The position numbers and the translations under genes were made by a program. From Mariniflexile sp. AS56 (GTDB lineage: Bacteria > Bacteroidota > Bacteroidia > Flavobacteriales > Flavobacteriaceae), in the NCBI RefSeq assembly GCF_030552475.1, contig NZ_JAUPED010000020.1, positions 1 through 52,692 on the forward strand: a DNA stretch of 52,692 bases, in the 5' to 3' direction. Below are positions 43,318 through 51,210 of the stretch, piece after piece; position 1 is the stretch's first letter; the number at the start of each line of letters is the position of its first letter. The notes beneath the pieces are model-generated. The model saw nothing but the letters and a program-made list of their open reading frames with translations, was not told the DNA's origin and searched no databases.

Positions 43318-44053
43318 AATCTTTATTTTTAGTGGTTCGCAAGTTGTCCTTGATTTGGGACGCTTGTTTTTTGTTTGGTTTGTTTTCTTCATCGAAAAGC
43401 TCGGTTCTATCCATCCAGTTCAAAGCTAAGGCTCGCCAATCTCGAATTTCTTTTCCATCGCTAGTTTGCCAATTTCGAGTTTCATAATGCTCGAAGAATT
43501 TTTTTCCTTCATCAGCATTAAAACTTTTTTCAATAAAAAAATCAATAACGGCCTGCCAGCCCTTTGGTTGTTTTATATTGTTTACTTGTTTGGTATTGTT
43601 TATAGTAGATACCAATGCTTGTCCACTCACGGGACGGTGCGAGTCCACAACTTGTCCATATATGGGATAGTGCTGTCCCGCTACCGGTACACCATTGGGA
43701 CGGTACTGTTCCGCAACCTGTTCTAATATGGGACTGTACAGTCCCATATCAGGTTCATCACTTGTACCAATAATGGACATCTTGATTTTACTACCCTTGT
43801 AAGGATTGTTTGAAGGGTAGTATGACAGGTAGCCCCAAGAATCTAGGTTGGTAACACACCTGTGATAAGTGGATTTTGAACCTATTTTTGATGCGAGCAT
43901 CAAATCTCTACGATTAACATAGAATTCATTTGCAAAGCGGCTGCTGTTCCATTCTTGGAACAAGGCCATATACAAACTGATATGGGTAGGGTTTAGGCGG
44001 TCATCAAAATAGAACTTTTCAAAAGCCGCGTTTAGTAGCTTTATATAGTTCAT
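43301..44053 (-). CDS. Winged-helix replication initiator-like protein with in-gene iterons
   Basis: The 250-residue protein has an N-terminal winged helix (about residues 15-80: THISLYMALFQEWNSSRF, YVNRRDLMLASKIGSKSTYH). A linker holds four 11-residue repeats (about 100-145: GLYSPILEQVA, EQYRPNGVPVA, GQHYPIYGQVV, DSHRPVSGQAL). A DnaD-like C-terminal domain follows (FFEHYETRNWQTSDGKEIRD). The repeats are encoded by exact 33-bp iterons. This plan parallels RepA_N plasmid initiators, whose origin lies inside the rep gene. Followed by the loader-like ATPase, it most likely starts replication of the excised ICE. The DnaD likeness is by eye. Confidence 0.7.
   Translation of the reverse strand: MNYIKLLNAAFEKFYFDDRLNPTHISLYMALFQEWNSSRFANEFYVNRRDLMLASKIGSKSTYHRCVTNLDSWGYLSYYPSNNPYKGSKIKMSIIGTSDEPDMGLYSPILEQVAEQYRPNGVPVAGQHYPIYGQVVDSHRPVSGQALVSTINNTKQVNNIKQPKGWQAVIDFFIEKSFNADEGKKFFEHYETRNWQTSDGKEIRDWRALALNWMDRTELFDEENKPNKKQASQIKDNLRTTKNKDYGQPL
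43631..43745. repeat. Four iterons, exact 33-bp period, inside the initiator gene (candidate origin)
   Basis: A 16-bp imperfect palindrome recurs at 43631 (GGGACGGTGCGAGTCC), 43664 (GGGATAGTGCTGTCCC), 43697 (GGGACGGTACTGTTCC) and 43730 (GGGACTGTACAGTCCC). The starts are exactly 33 bp, about three helical turns, apart, so all sites face the same side of the DNA. The last copy is a perfect palindrome extended to 43726-43749. Regular spacing and dyad cores are iteron features; origin function is inferred. Confidence 0.75.
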
Positions 44054-44056
44054 CGC

Positions 44057-44341
44057 TTAATGATTTAAACCGTGATGTACACGGTTAGCTGTCATTACAT
44101 TTTGTATTTCTTCGCTATCATAATAAATGATTCCGCCAACTTTAGTATAGGGTAACGTTCCATTGATGCGAAGATTTTGAAGTGTTCCAGGACTTACTTG
44201 CAGTAAGTCCATAACCTCAGAAGATTTAAGATATTTTTTAAGTTTTCCATTTCCCTGTTTGGATAAGAGATTTTTGATGTCATCGAGTAATTCCATTTTG
44301 AATTCTCTAAGGTCGTCTGAAGTAATAATAGTTGCTGGCAT
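44057..44341 (-). CDS. Excisionase-like helix-turn-helix protein
   Basis: The 94-residue protein has a MerR/HTH_17-type DNA-binding domain, YLKSSEVMDLLQVSPGTLQN followed by LRINGTLPYTKVGGIIYYDSEEI. This is the usual fold of Xis-like proteins in Bacteroidota ICEs. It lies 3 bp before the initiator gene and close to rteC and the integrase, so a role in excision or in control of the replication genes is likely. Confidence 0.82.
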   Translation of the reverse strand: MPATIITSDDLREFKMELLDDIKNLLSKQGNGKLKKYLKSSEVMDLLQVSPGTLQNLRINGTLPYTKVGGIIYYDSEEIQNVMTANRVHHGLNH

Positions 44342-44459
44342 AATAAAACGATTTTAAAGAAAGGGACTATTGATTTACAATTAATTTGATAGCCCCTGAC
44401 TTGATTTGACTTTCGTTCTACAAATTTGAATAGGTTTATTGGATTTTATTCCCCAGTTC

Positions 44460-44630
44460 GACCGTAGTACGGTCAAAATTTAACATCTTGAGATTTGCTT
44501 TGTTTTGATAGTTTTTGAGGGTGTTTTTGCAAACCTACACCTTCAAATCATATTAAATTTTATAAAAAATAGATACATAAGTTAATTACCGTAGGTCAAC
44601 CGTAGTACGGTCTTTTTTTAACAGTTTGAG
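44460..44630. repeat. Repeated ACCGTAGTACGGTC palindromes between rteC and the HTH gene
   Basis: ACCGTAGTACGGTC occurs at 44461-44474 and 44599-44612. Each is followed a few bases later by TTTAACA-x2-TTGAG (44479-44492 and 44617-44630), a 32-bp composite repeated at a 138-bp offset. A further half, ACCGTAG, is at 44588. The copies lie in the 319-bp gap upstream of the leftward excisionase-like operon, so they are probable operator or excision-complex sites, perhaps for RteC. I see no other feature in the gap. Confidence 0.65.
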
Positions 44631-44660
44631 TATAAGGAATCGAATAGAGAAATAATGGCT

Positions 44661-45497
44661 TTATTCTTCACTTTTATCCATTTCTATGAGTAGTGAGGTA
44701 GAGAGTTCGTCAAGAAAAAGCGTTCGACTATTCTTCCTGCTTTTGATGTCGTGATAGGTTTTGTAGATGTCTTTTGGTTCAAGATCAAATAGCTGTTGCA
44801 ATTTTCTGGAAATTTGCATTATGCTTTGGTTATCTTGTTTCCCCAATCCTTTTGCACAGAGTGCATATAAAAGTTCAACGTATTCTGTATTTGAAAATGG
44901 CCAATGTATTTTTTCAATCGGTTTAATGGATTTAAGTTTACCATTTAAACCGTTGCGAATTTTAAATTTTTTCTCATCTAAATAAATTGCTAGCGAATTA
45001 TAGGCTCTGTATTTACCAAGAAGCATATCTCTTGGTGTACAAAATTCAGGGTCTTGGAAATAGAATTTAGACGTAGCTATAATGTAAGAACCCAAAAATT
45101 CTCGTGTATAATATTCTTTATCAAAATGAGTATGGTTTGAATCAGTATATTGAGTGAAGTCTAAATTGTAGCTAAAAAAACGATTAACTTTCTGCATCTT
45201 TTTTCTAATAAATTTGCGTTGTGATTCCTTGTCTGTTTTGGGGAATTGAATTTCAAAGGAACGAATTTCAGAAAAATAGATAAGATGTCTTAAAGGGATT
45301 TGTTTTGTGTGCTTAAAAAAATAAATCTCATCCGAGATAGAGGCGAAACCTTTGTTAATAATTTCCTTTTTAAATTGACCTAAAAGTTTCGTGCAGACTA
45401 TTATAGAATGCTTTGAACGTTGCATTATTGTCTCTGAATTTTCTTCAATTTCTAATAATTGTTTTTCTAGATTTTGTGCGAGTAAATGTAATTTCAT
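44661..45497 (-). CDS. rteC: RteC-like regulator of excision
   Basis: The 278-residue protein matches the RteC type seen on CTnDOT-like elements. It has an N-terminal helical region with EKQLLEIEENSETIMQRSKH, then KQIPLRHLIYFSEIRSFEI, and ends with a DNA-binding-like helical part (LQQLFDLEPKDIYKTYHDIK, SRTLFLDELSTSLL). RteC activates excision genes by binding upstream of them. The repeated palindromes just downstream, before the excisionase-like gene, are a natural target, though this link is inferred. It is transcribed alone, with the 219-bp gap upstream holding a hairpin CAGTTTT/AAAACTG at 45591-45611. Confidence 0.8.
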   Translation of the reverse strand: MKLHLLAQNLEKQLLEIEENSETIMQRSKHSIIVCTKLLGQFKKEIINKGFASISDEIYFFKHTKQIPLRHLIYFSEIRSFEIQFPKTDKESQRKFIRKKMQKVNRFFSYNLDFTQYTDSNHTHFDKEYYTREFLGSYIIATSKFYFQDPEFCTPRDMLLGKYRAYNSLAIYLDEKKFKIRNGLNGKLKSIKPIEKIHWPFSNTEYVELLYALCAKGLGKQDNQSIMQISRKLQQLFDLEPKDIYKTYHDIKSRKNSRTLFLDELSTSLLIEMDKSEE

Positions 45498-45716
45498 ACC
45501 ATACCTAATTACAGAGTTAGTAACTGTTAATAGTAGGGTCGATATTAGATAAGGTAATTACAAAGAATTATGGAGTTGACGTTCTATAGACAGTTTTTTA
45601 CTGGAAAACTGCAAAAATTATGCCTTTTTAAATAATTGACTAATTCTATTTTCTTTAGGTGTTAAAACCTGGTGTAGAATACCAAAGCAAAATTTCTCTT
45701 TTTTGTAATTTGCTCA

Positions 45717-46922
45717 TTAAAAATTAATTACACTATCCAAAGCATCATCGGCATCTTTGTGAATAAAGTTTGCTTGATAGCGAATGGTAGTTGTTACTGA
45801 AGAATGACGATATAATTTTTGCAGCATCTGAATAGGGATTTTATCCCCAGATATATTACCGAAACTATGTCTTGCGATGTGCATACTGATATTTTTTTTA
45901 ATTCCCAATTGCTTAGCAGCAATCTTTAGCCTTCTGTTTATATTTCGAGTTGTTGATTGTGTTCTTTTTGAAATTTTCTCTGTATTATTAAGGTCTATAT
46001 CCCTCAATTGAGGAAACACTAGCCCACTGTTTTCTGATTCATCCTTATAGTTATTGAATATTTCAGTTGCTTTCTCAGGAACTTTAAGCGAAACCAGTTT
46101 ACTATTTTTATTCATTCTATAAAGCAGTCTGCCATCATTAAAATCCGTCCACTTTAATTGAAGGACATCACCAACCCGAATACCAGCAAAATAAAAACTG
46201 ATTAGCCAAATATGAATTGCTTTTTGCTGAGCTTCTGTAATATCTTGAGCATTTTCTAACTTTTGTATTTCATCAGAAGTAAAGCCTATTTTTTGTGATT
46301 CAGGAATTCTAATTGTCATTTTGCCTTTACCAAAAGGATATAGCCCTCTGTCCGTAATAGATTCTGCAATAGCAAGATTATAAATTGTTCTGATTAAAAT
46401 AAGGTAGTTTACAACCGTTCTAGGGGAAAGCTTTTTGCTATGTATTAAATAGGTTTCAAATTTCTTTAGTAACACAACATTTAACTTGTTAAAAGGAAGC
46501 ACATCCTTACCTAAAAATTCCTTAAACTTTTTTAAACGGCCAAACTCAGTATCATATTGATGATGTTTATTTCTATTTTTAAGATTTTTAAGGTGCATAT
46601 TGGCAACAACAAAGAAATCAAAGCCCTTGTTTTCTACTATCTTGTTTCTAATTTCTGCAACTGATTCGTACTCTGGTTTCATTTCAGATTTTAAAACCTT
46701 ATCATTAGCTTCTGCAACTTTACTGACAATAAAATTATTGAGCACCTTTGAGTTTGGATGGGACTTCCGAACGTTACGATTTTTTTCGTCCCAAAATTTT
46801 TCATCAATATATTGTCCAGTATTTAGGAAAGAACTTTTACGGTCTTTAGTTATCCGTATAGCAATAGGGAACCGTCCAGCTTTATTCTTCTTTTTTCTCA
46901 AAACTACTCTTACCGTTGCCAT
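45717..46922 (-). CDS. int: Tyrosine integrase of the ICE
   Basis: The 401-residue recombinase has the N-terminal arm-binding and SAM-like domains of Bacteroidota integrases (MATVRVVLRKKKNKAGRFPI; LSPRTVVNYLILIRTIYNLA). The catalytic set follows: arginine in FAGIRVGDVLQL at about 249, HIARHSF (H-x-x-R) at about 350, then YRHSSVTTTIRY with the histidine and the nucleophile tyrosine at about 380. It lies 160 bp from the tRNA-half attachment site and reads away from it, the usual position for an ICE integrase. Confidence 0.93.
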   Translation of the reverse strand: MATVRVVLRKKKNKAGRFPIAIRITKDRKSSFLNTGQYIDEKFWDEKNRNVRKSHPNSKVLNNFIVSKVAEANDKVLKSEMKPEYESVAEIRNKIVENKGFDFFVVANMHLKNLKNRNKHHQYDTEFGRLKKFKEFLGKDVLPFNKLNVVLLKKFETYLIHSKKLSPRTVVNYLILIRTIYNLAIAESITDRGLYPFGKGKMTIRIPESQKIGFTSDEIQKLENAQDITEAQQKAIHIWLISFYFAGIRVGDVLQLKWTDFNDGRLLYRMNKNSKLVSLKVPEKATEIFNNYKDESENSGLVFPQLRDIDLNNTEKISKRTQSTTRNINRRLKIAAKQLGIKKNISMHIARHSFGNISGDKIPIQMLQKLYRHSSVTTTIRYQANFIHKDADDALDSVINF

Positions 46923-46956
46923 ATTAAAACTATTAGATTATAAAGATAATCATTTT

Positions 46957-46978
46957 AGGTACAACATAGGTACAACAT
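46957..46978. repeat. Tandem 11-bp repeat between integrase and attachment site
   Basis: AGGTACAACAT occurs twice without spacer (46957-46967, 46968-46978), about 35 bp upstream of the integrase start and 105 bp from the tRNA half. The place and tandem arrangement fit integrase arm-type binding sites or an autoregulatory operator. Confidence 0.55.
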
Positions 46979-47083
46979 TTGTTGGTTTTGTTTACTATTA
47001 TTTGATATTAAATAATATTAATCATTACTTAATACGTTGTATTTCAGTGTATTTGCACTAGTTTAGCATACAAGTATCAAACA

Positions 47084-47125
47084 CTCATAACCCGAAGGTC
47101 ACTGGTTCGAGTCCAGTTCCCGCTA
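47084..47125 (+). other. 3' half of a tRNA (CAT anticodon), ICE attachment site
   Basis: The sequence gives a complete 3' tRNA half. It has the anticodon loop CTCATAA, stem strand CCCGA and variable AGGTC. T-arm ACTGG-TTCGAGT-CCAGT, acceptor strand TCCCGCT and discriminator A follow. The bases before the loop do not pair with CCCGA, so the 5' half is missing and homology begins at the anticodon loop. This is the usual crossover area for tyrosine integrases. It fits a Met-type (CAT) tRNA whose intact copy should lie at the left end of the ICE. Confidence 0.85.
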
Positions 47126-47148
47126 CTAAGAGGAAATCCTCTAAAATC

Positions 47149-47179
47149 AACGGTTTAGTTCACTCTAAACCGTTTTTTT
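47149..47179 (+). terminator. Terminator after the tRNA half
   Basis: AACGGTTTAG (47149-47158) pairs with CTAAACCGTT (47165-47174), and seven Ts run to 47179. It is probably the native terminator of the tRNA gene. The next integrase ATG starts at the very next base. Confidence 0.85.
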
Positions 47180-48520
47180 ATGCAAAATATTTTAGATTTA
47201 CTTACCTTGGACGTTCAAAAAGAACACGATTTGGAACACGATCCTGAACACAAAGTACTATTTTCTGAACCCAAGATTTATGATGCCGATGGCGATCTTT
47301 CAAAACGTTGGTATGTTTACTTTTCATTTCAAGACCCGAAAACGGGCCGCCTTAAACGGATGAAAAATATTTATGGAAAAACAAATCGTTATAAAACGAA
47401 AGAATCGCGTTATTTCCTTTTGGGTCTTTATCGTAAACGATTATTAAGGTTACTTCAAGAAGGATATAGTCCGTTTCAGGACAACAAGTCTCTTCATGTC
47501 AAAAGAACAAATAAAGTGGAGCAGGAAAGAGAGGAATGTGATAGTCTTTCTGTTTTGAAATCGAAAGTAGATTTAGTCGAAGCGGGAGAAAAGGAGGAGC
47601 TAGATGTTAACGAGGGAAATATAACAGTTAGGGGTGCTTTAGATCATGCTTTGGAGTTAAAGGTTAATGTAGTAGGGGTAAGAACTTTGGTAGACTATAA
47701 GAGTCGTTGTAATTTATTTGTAAAGTGGATTACGGAAAATCATAATGAGATTCAGTCTATAAAGGAAGTAGATAAAAAAGTAATGTCAAGTTTTTTGAAC
47801 TATGTGCAATTAAAAACGTCACCGAGAAATAGAAATAATTTTAGGACTTGTTTAGGAAGCTTGTTTCAGGTTTTGGAGGACAACGAGATTGTTGCTAAAA
47901 ATTTATTAAAGAGTATTAAAACTTTGAAGACTAATCCAGAACGTAATAAGACCTATTCCGAAAAACAGCATCAGGATATTTTTAAATACCTAGAAACAGA
48001 AGATCCGTTGTTGCTATTGTTTATTAAGTTTGTTTCTTACAATTTTCTGAGGCCTTTAGAGGTTTGTAGATTGCGAGTTAAGGATGTCAATTTAGATAGC
48101 AATACGCTGCAATTTAGAGCGAAGAATAAAACATTAAAAACAAAGCTGATACCTAAGATACTCGTTGATGAACTCCCGGACTTATCTAAAATGGATGGTG
48201 AGTTACTTTTGTTTACACCTACTAAAATTGGTGGTATGTGGGAAACAGCTTTAGGTAATAGAAGAGGCTATTTTACAAACCGCTTTAAAAAGGTGGTAAA
48301 GCAGCATTATGGACTAGACTCGGATTATGGTTTATATAGTTTTAGACATACTTTTATAACTAAATTATACAGGTCGTTAATAAATGACTCCTCACCACAT
48401 GCAGCCAAAAGTAGTTTAATGCAAATTACGGGGCATTCAACAATGTCTGCCTTAGAAAAATATTTAAGAGATATCGATGCCGAATTACCGAAGGATTATT
48501 CAATACATTTAAATTCATAG
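47180..48520 (+). CDS. Second tyrosine recombinase, probable second element
   Basis: The 446-residue protein has catalytic motifs of tyrosine recombinases. The first arginine is in NFLRPLEVCRLRVKDV at about 290, the RH-x-x motif in YSFRHTFITKLY at about 388, the second histidine in ITGHSTMSALEKYL at about 418 and the tyrosine at about 427. The N-terminal 140 residues are an arm-type region unlike the ICE integrase. Its ATG directly touches the T-tract of the tRNA terminator, leaving no room for its own promoter, so it may depend on read-through of the tRNA transcript. It is followed after 1 bp by a 230-residue gene and then a ribbon-helix-helix gene. Confidence 0.85.
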   Translation: MQNILDLLTLDVQKEHDLEHDPEHKVLFSEPKIYDADGDLSKRWYVYFSFQDPKTGRLKRMKNIYGKTNRYKTKESRYFLLGLYRKRLLRLLQEGYSPFQDNKSLHVKRTNKVEQEREECDSLSVLKSKVDLVEAGEKEELDVNEGNITVRGALDHALELKVNVVGVRTLVDYKSRCNLFVKWITENHNEIQSIKEVDKKVMSSFLNYVQLKTSPRNRNNFRTCLGSLFQVLEDNEIVAKNLLKSIKTLKTNPERNKTYSEKQHQDIFKYLETEDPLLLLFIKFVSYNFLRPLEVCRLRVKDVNLDSNTLQFRAKNKTLKTKLIPKILVDELPDLSKMDGELLLFTPTKIGGMWETALGNRRGYFTNRFKKVVKQHYGLDSDYGLYSFRHTFITKLYRSLINDSSPHAAKSSLMQITGHSTMSALEKYLRDIDAELPKDYSIHLNS

Positions 48521-48521
48521 T

Positions 48522-49214
48522 ATGAGTGCAAGCCTTGAAATGGAAGCGTTGTTAAATCGCATATACCTGCCAACTGTATTTTATTTTCCACATGAATTAT
48601 TTCCTAATTTATCTCCAGAGACAAAAAAGGTGTTGGAAGAATATCATTTTTTTGAAGAGCTAGGAGTGTTGAAGGCCGATGGGGAAGTTAGTTCTCTAAA
48701 TCAAGGAATCCATAGCTTGGAGTTGTTTAAAAAAGACACTATTTTAGAAAGTAATTTATTCGAACTTTTAGAAACGAAAGAACGACTTAAGAGCCAGTCT
48801 TTCGGTGTTTTGTTGGAAAGGTATCTGTTGAATGTGAAAGCGTGGATTTTTGCTTATAAGTGGTTGCATGAAAATTTTAGTAAGCAAATACCCAAAGATT
48901 CTGATAATTATTTGCCCTTATTTGAATATCAAAGTGTTGTTCTTGAAAAACATTTAACGAGTCTTAAACAATATTTTAAGTTTGATGATCAAGGTGGTCT
49001 TGGTTCAAATGAGTTAGCTGACGTTTTGTTGGAGAACAAAGCGGTATTTCCTTTAAATAAAACGGTAGTTGATGATATTGTTGAGGCCTCGAAAGGTGTT
49101 AAGCAATTGGAAACATTAAACCCAGTCAAGAAACAAAAAAAGCCTCTCTTGCTAACAAACAGTCAAGCGGATGATTTTCTTTTAAAAACTGTTTTTAATA
49201 TTAGATCAGAATAG
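48522..49214 (+). CDS. Unrecognised protein linked to the second recombinase
   Basis: I do not recognise this 230-residue soluble, helical protein. Segments such as TVFYFPHELFPNLSPETKKV and LLERYLLNVKAWIFAYKWLH suggest an alpha-helical fold without known motifs. One base separates it from the recombinase gene (TAG-T-ATG), so the two are translated together and it likely aids recombination or mobility of the second element. Confidence 0.6.
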   Translation: MSASLEMEALLNRIYLPTVFYFPHELFPNLSPETKKVLEEYHFFEELGVLKADGEVSSLNQGIHSLELFKKDTILESNLFELLETKERLKSQSFGVLLERYLLNVKAWIFAYKWLHENFSKQIPKDSDNYLPLFEYQSVVLEKHLTSLKQYFKFDDQGGLGSNELADVLLENKAVFPLNKTVVDDIVEASKGVKQLETLNPVKKQKKPLLLTNSQADDFLLKTVFNIRSE

Positions 49215-49275
49215 TTTATTGAATGATTGTAGTAAATTAGATTTTTTTTCTTGAATAGTATAAATGTAAAAATCA

Positions 49276-49806
49276 ATGAGTAAACCTGTAAGCCAAGCGT
49301 CAATTAATTTAAAGTTATCTGATGACTTAAAGGAAAAAATAAAAACCAAGGCTGAATTGAAACAACTAACAATCTCTAAGTATATTAGGGAGCTACTGTT
49401 GGACTATTTTGACGGTACATTATGTAGAAGAGAAGTCGTGAAAAATCAAGAAAATGAGTTTGTAAATTCAACAGATTTTTTACAACTTGTTGTTTGGGTG
49501 TATTCAATAAAGAGGTCTAGTAAATTTAAAGAAAAAGCCGACGATCTTGATAACTATATAAAGACGCTTAAGAAAGTTGATAATCACTTGCCAAAGTATT
49601 TGGTTGTAGAATTCGATAAAGTCCTATCAGACGTATTACGCGTCATTAATGAAAATACAGCATATTCTAAAGAGTATAGATTTGCAAACGGCTATTCGGC
49701 AAGTCCAGAGTTTAACTTTGATCTTTTAGAAAAATACCTTTTAACTTATGGGAAACGAATAATTGTTCCTGATATGAGTTACTTAAATTTAAAGGAAAAA
49801 CCTTAA
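49276..49806 (+). CDS. Ribbon-helix-helix-type protein of the second element
   Basis: The 176-residue protein begins with an RHH/CopG-like segment (SINLKLSDDLKEKIKTKAEL, then TISKYIRELLLDYFDG). A helical domain of unknown type follows (YSIKRSSKFKEKADDLDNYI). It is 61 bp after the 230-residue gene on the same strand. RHH proteins here may serve as a recombination accessory factor or as the repressor of the three-gene unit. Confidence 0.65.
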   Translation: MSKPVSQASINLKLSDDLKEKIKTKAELKQLTISKYIRELLLDYFDGTLCRREVVKNQENEFVNSTDFLQLVVWVYSIKRSSKFKEKADDLDNYIKTLKKVDNHLPKYLVVEFDKVLSDVLRVINENTAYSKEYRFANGYSASPEFNFDLLEKYLLTYGKRIIVPDMSYLNLKEKP

Positions 49807-50346
49807 TGATACGTAGATGATAATTAGGGTAGTAAAAAGGTGATATAAAGGTGATAAAAAAATATCACCAAATTTCTGGTTGTGGTTTATTGGTTTTTTT
49901 TTGTAAAAACAAGCACAAAAAAGAATAAAAACAACTGTTTATTATGAATACCCACATTGTTTTTGTGAAATATTATGTGATAATAAATTTGATATGAATA
50001 CCTATTTATTTACATGAAAATTAGACTGATGGTTTGTTTATCCAATTTATTCTATAACCTTCCTAAGAAAGTATAAAGTTCTCAAAAACAGAAGTACGTA
50101 ATTTAATGTAGCATTTTTAAACGTAATTTTAGTGTGGATTTATTCAATTTATAACTTGGGACTAAGTTATATTGTTTTTTGTGACGAAGGGATTCTACCA
50201 AAATAAATTTTAAAATTTTTAAAAGAGTGTTTTTTTTTGTGAGATGAAATTAAAAAAAAATAGAAAAAATCAAACTGCTTTTTTATTAAGATTATAATAT
50301 TGAAATTTATAATTTTAACCTGTAAGAATATTTAAGGACAAGACCT
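49807..50346. other. 540-bp AT-rich gene-free region with short repeats
   Basis: No gene is seen. GGTGATA occurs at 49839 and 49850, and its complement TATCACC is at 49863, giving a GGTGATA/TATCACC hairpin preceded by a direct copy. TATGAATACC occurs at 49943 and 49993, 50 bp apart. These could be binding sites for the RHH protein or the recombinase and might mark the end of the second element. The rest is long A and T runs. Confidence 0.45.
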
Positions 50347-50874
50347 GTGAGAAGAACCAAAATACATACAACCAAAAAGTTAGAAAAGTTAGTGAAGAAA
50401 CTTATCACGACGGAGAATGCTAATGACTGTGGTGTTTTAGGAAAATGGAATGCAACCGTGTTTTATGTTGATAGAAAAAAATGTTGGTTAATCACAAACG
50501 GACTGACCAAGTATAATGTAGTTCTGACCGATGTAAAAGTATCGGATTTTAGCAATATTGAACAAATTTTTAAAGATGCACTTTTTTCGCAACTAATCTA
50601 TGATGGAATAATAACGGACTTTGAAATTATAAGTTCAATTATTGGCGGACTGGATTTTCTAGCAACTGATAATGATCGAAGCACCACAGGATTTCAAAAT
50701 CAGCGACTTGAACAATTAGATTGGTGGAAATATGAATTTGGAAGTTTAAAAAATATGCCAATAAAGGACTTGACAAACCGAATTAATACGAGTCCAATTC
50801 ACATTGGAAAGGAAAGAAAAATGTCTGATTATACAGATTCGGTTGAAGAAATGAGAAAAATATTAACAGAATAA
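50347..50874 (+). CDS. DUF6933-like protein
   Basis: The 175-residue protein has the pattern of small DUF6933-type proteins: an N-terminal KLEKLVKKLI helix, LGKWNATVFYVDRKKCWLIT, NGLTKYNVVL and a later DWWKYEFGSLKNM. Its function is unknown. It starts with GTG, preceded by the purine-rich AAGGACAAG, a fair ribosome-binding site. The family assignment is from memory. It is convergent with the UPF0158-like remnant. Confidence 0.6.
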   Translation: MRRTKIHTTKKLEKLVKKLITTENANDCGVLGKWNATVFYVDRKKCWLITNGLTKYNVVLTDVKVSDFSNIEQIFKDALFSQLIYDGIITDFEIISSIIGGLDFLATDNDRSTTGFQNQRLEQLDWWKYEFGSLKNMPIKDLTNRINTSPIHIGKERKMSDYTDSVEEMRKILTE

Positions 50875-50931
50875 AAAAACAGTGGCAAACAAGTTGATAA
50901 AACAAGCCATTCCGATTGCAAATAAGGAAGA

Positions 50932-51210
50932 TTATATGCCGAAACTTTGTTTCAAAATTAGTCTTAAAAGGTCTGTTTTATAATTAAGTTCTTTGTGATG
51001 TGCGGGTTTTTTTAGTTGTTTTTCTATTATCCTTTCCAGCTCTGTTTTTTTGAAATCGAACCACTTTTGTCTAAAAGCAGAATTGTCGATTGAATTTTTA
51101 AAATTCTTAAATGGTTTTTTCTTTTGTAAAATATTTTCTAACTCTAATTGAAACTGTTTGTCTGTTATTTGGTCAATAAATTGTTCCATAATTTTAAAGG
51201 ATTGAGACAA
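50932..51210 (-). pseudogene. 5'-truncated UPF0158-like gene
   Basis: The readable part (SQSFKIMEQFIDQITDKQF, KKKPFKNFKNSIDNS, FRQKWFDFKKTELERIIEKQ) matches the C-terminal half of UPF0158 family proteins, which are usually about 140-160 residues. Similarity already begins at the first codons, where the group II intron segment starts. The 5' half has therefore been lost at that junction. The only ATG is at 51189, inside the conserved part. It is probably not functional. Confidence 0.65.

Larger units (their letters stand above)
1..47125. mobile_element. Integrative and conjugative element, right part; left end outside window
   Basis: The stretch contains the expected modules of a Bacteroidota conjugative element: relaxase and coupling protein (5551-8560), traE to traN (34868-41728), a replication module (42655-44053), an excisionase-like HTH protein, RteC and a tyrosine integrase (45717-46922). 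The right end is placed at a displaced tRNA 3' half (47084-47125) just upstream of the integrase gene. For an insertion into a tRNA 3' end, an intact tRNA on the plus strand should mark the other end. None is seen down to position 1, so I infer the left boundary is outside the window. A 26-kb defence operon sits as cargo between the mobilisation and tra modules. The left extent is the uncertain part. Confidence 0.65.

Noticed and set aside
43318-43392. Longer start for the AAA ATPase
   Set aside because: The added residues are a basic, low-complexity stretch overlapping the initiator gene by 92 bp; the start at 43317 gives a typical loader-like protein.
43631-43745. CRISPR-like regular array
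   Set aside because: Period is 33 bp with only a 16-bp core. It lies in frame inside a coding gene and encodes 11-residue repeats; no cas genes are present.
45591-45611. Terminator at CAGTTTT/AAAACTG
   Set aside because: No T-run follows on either strand in the direction needed, so it is left only as a hairpin note under rteC.
47084-47125. Functional tRNA gene
   Set aside because: The bases before the anticodon loop do not form the D-arm or the 5' stem strands, so only the 3' half is present.
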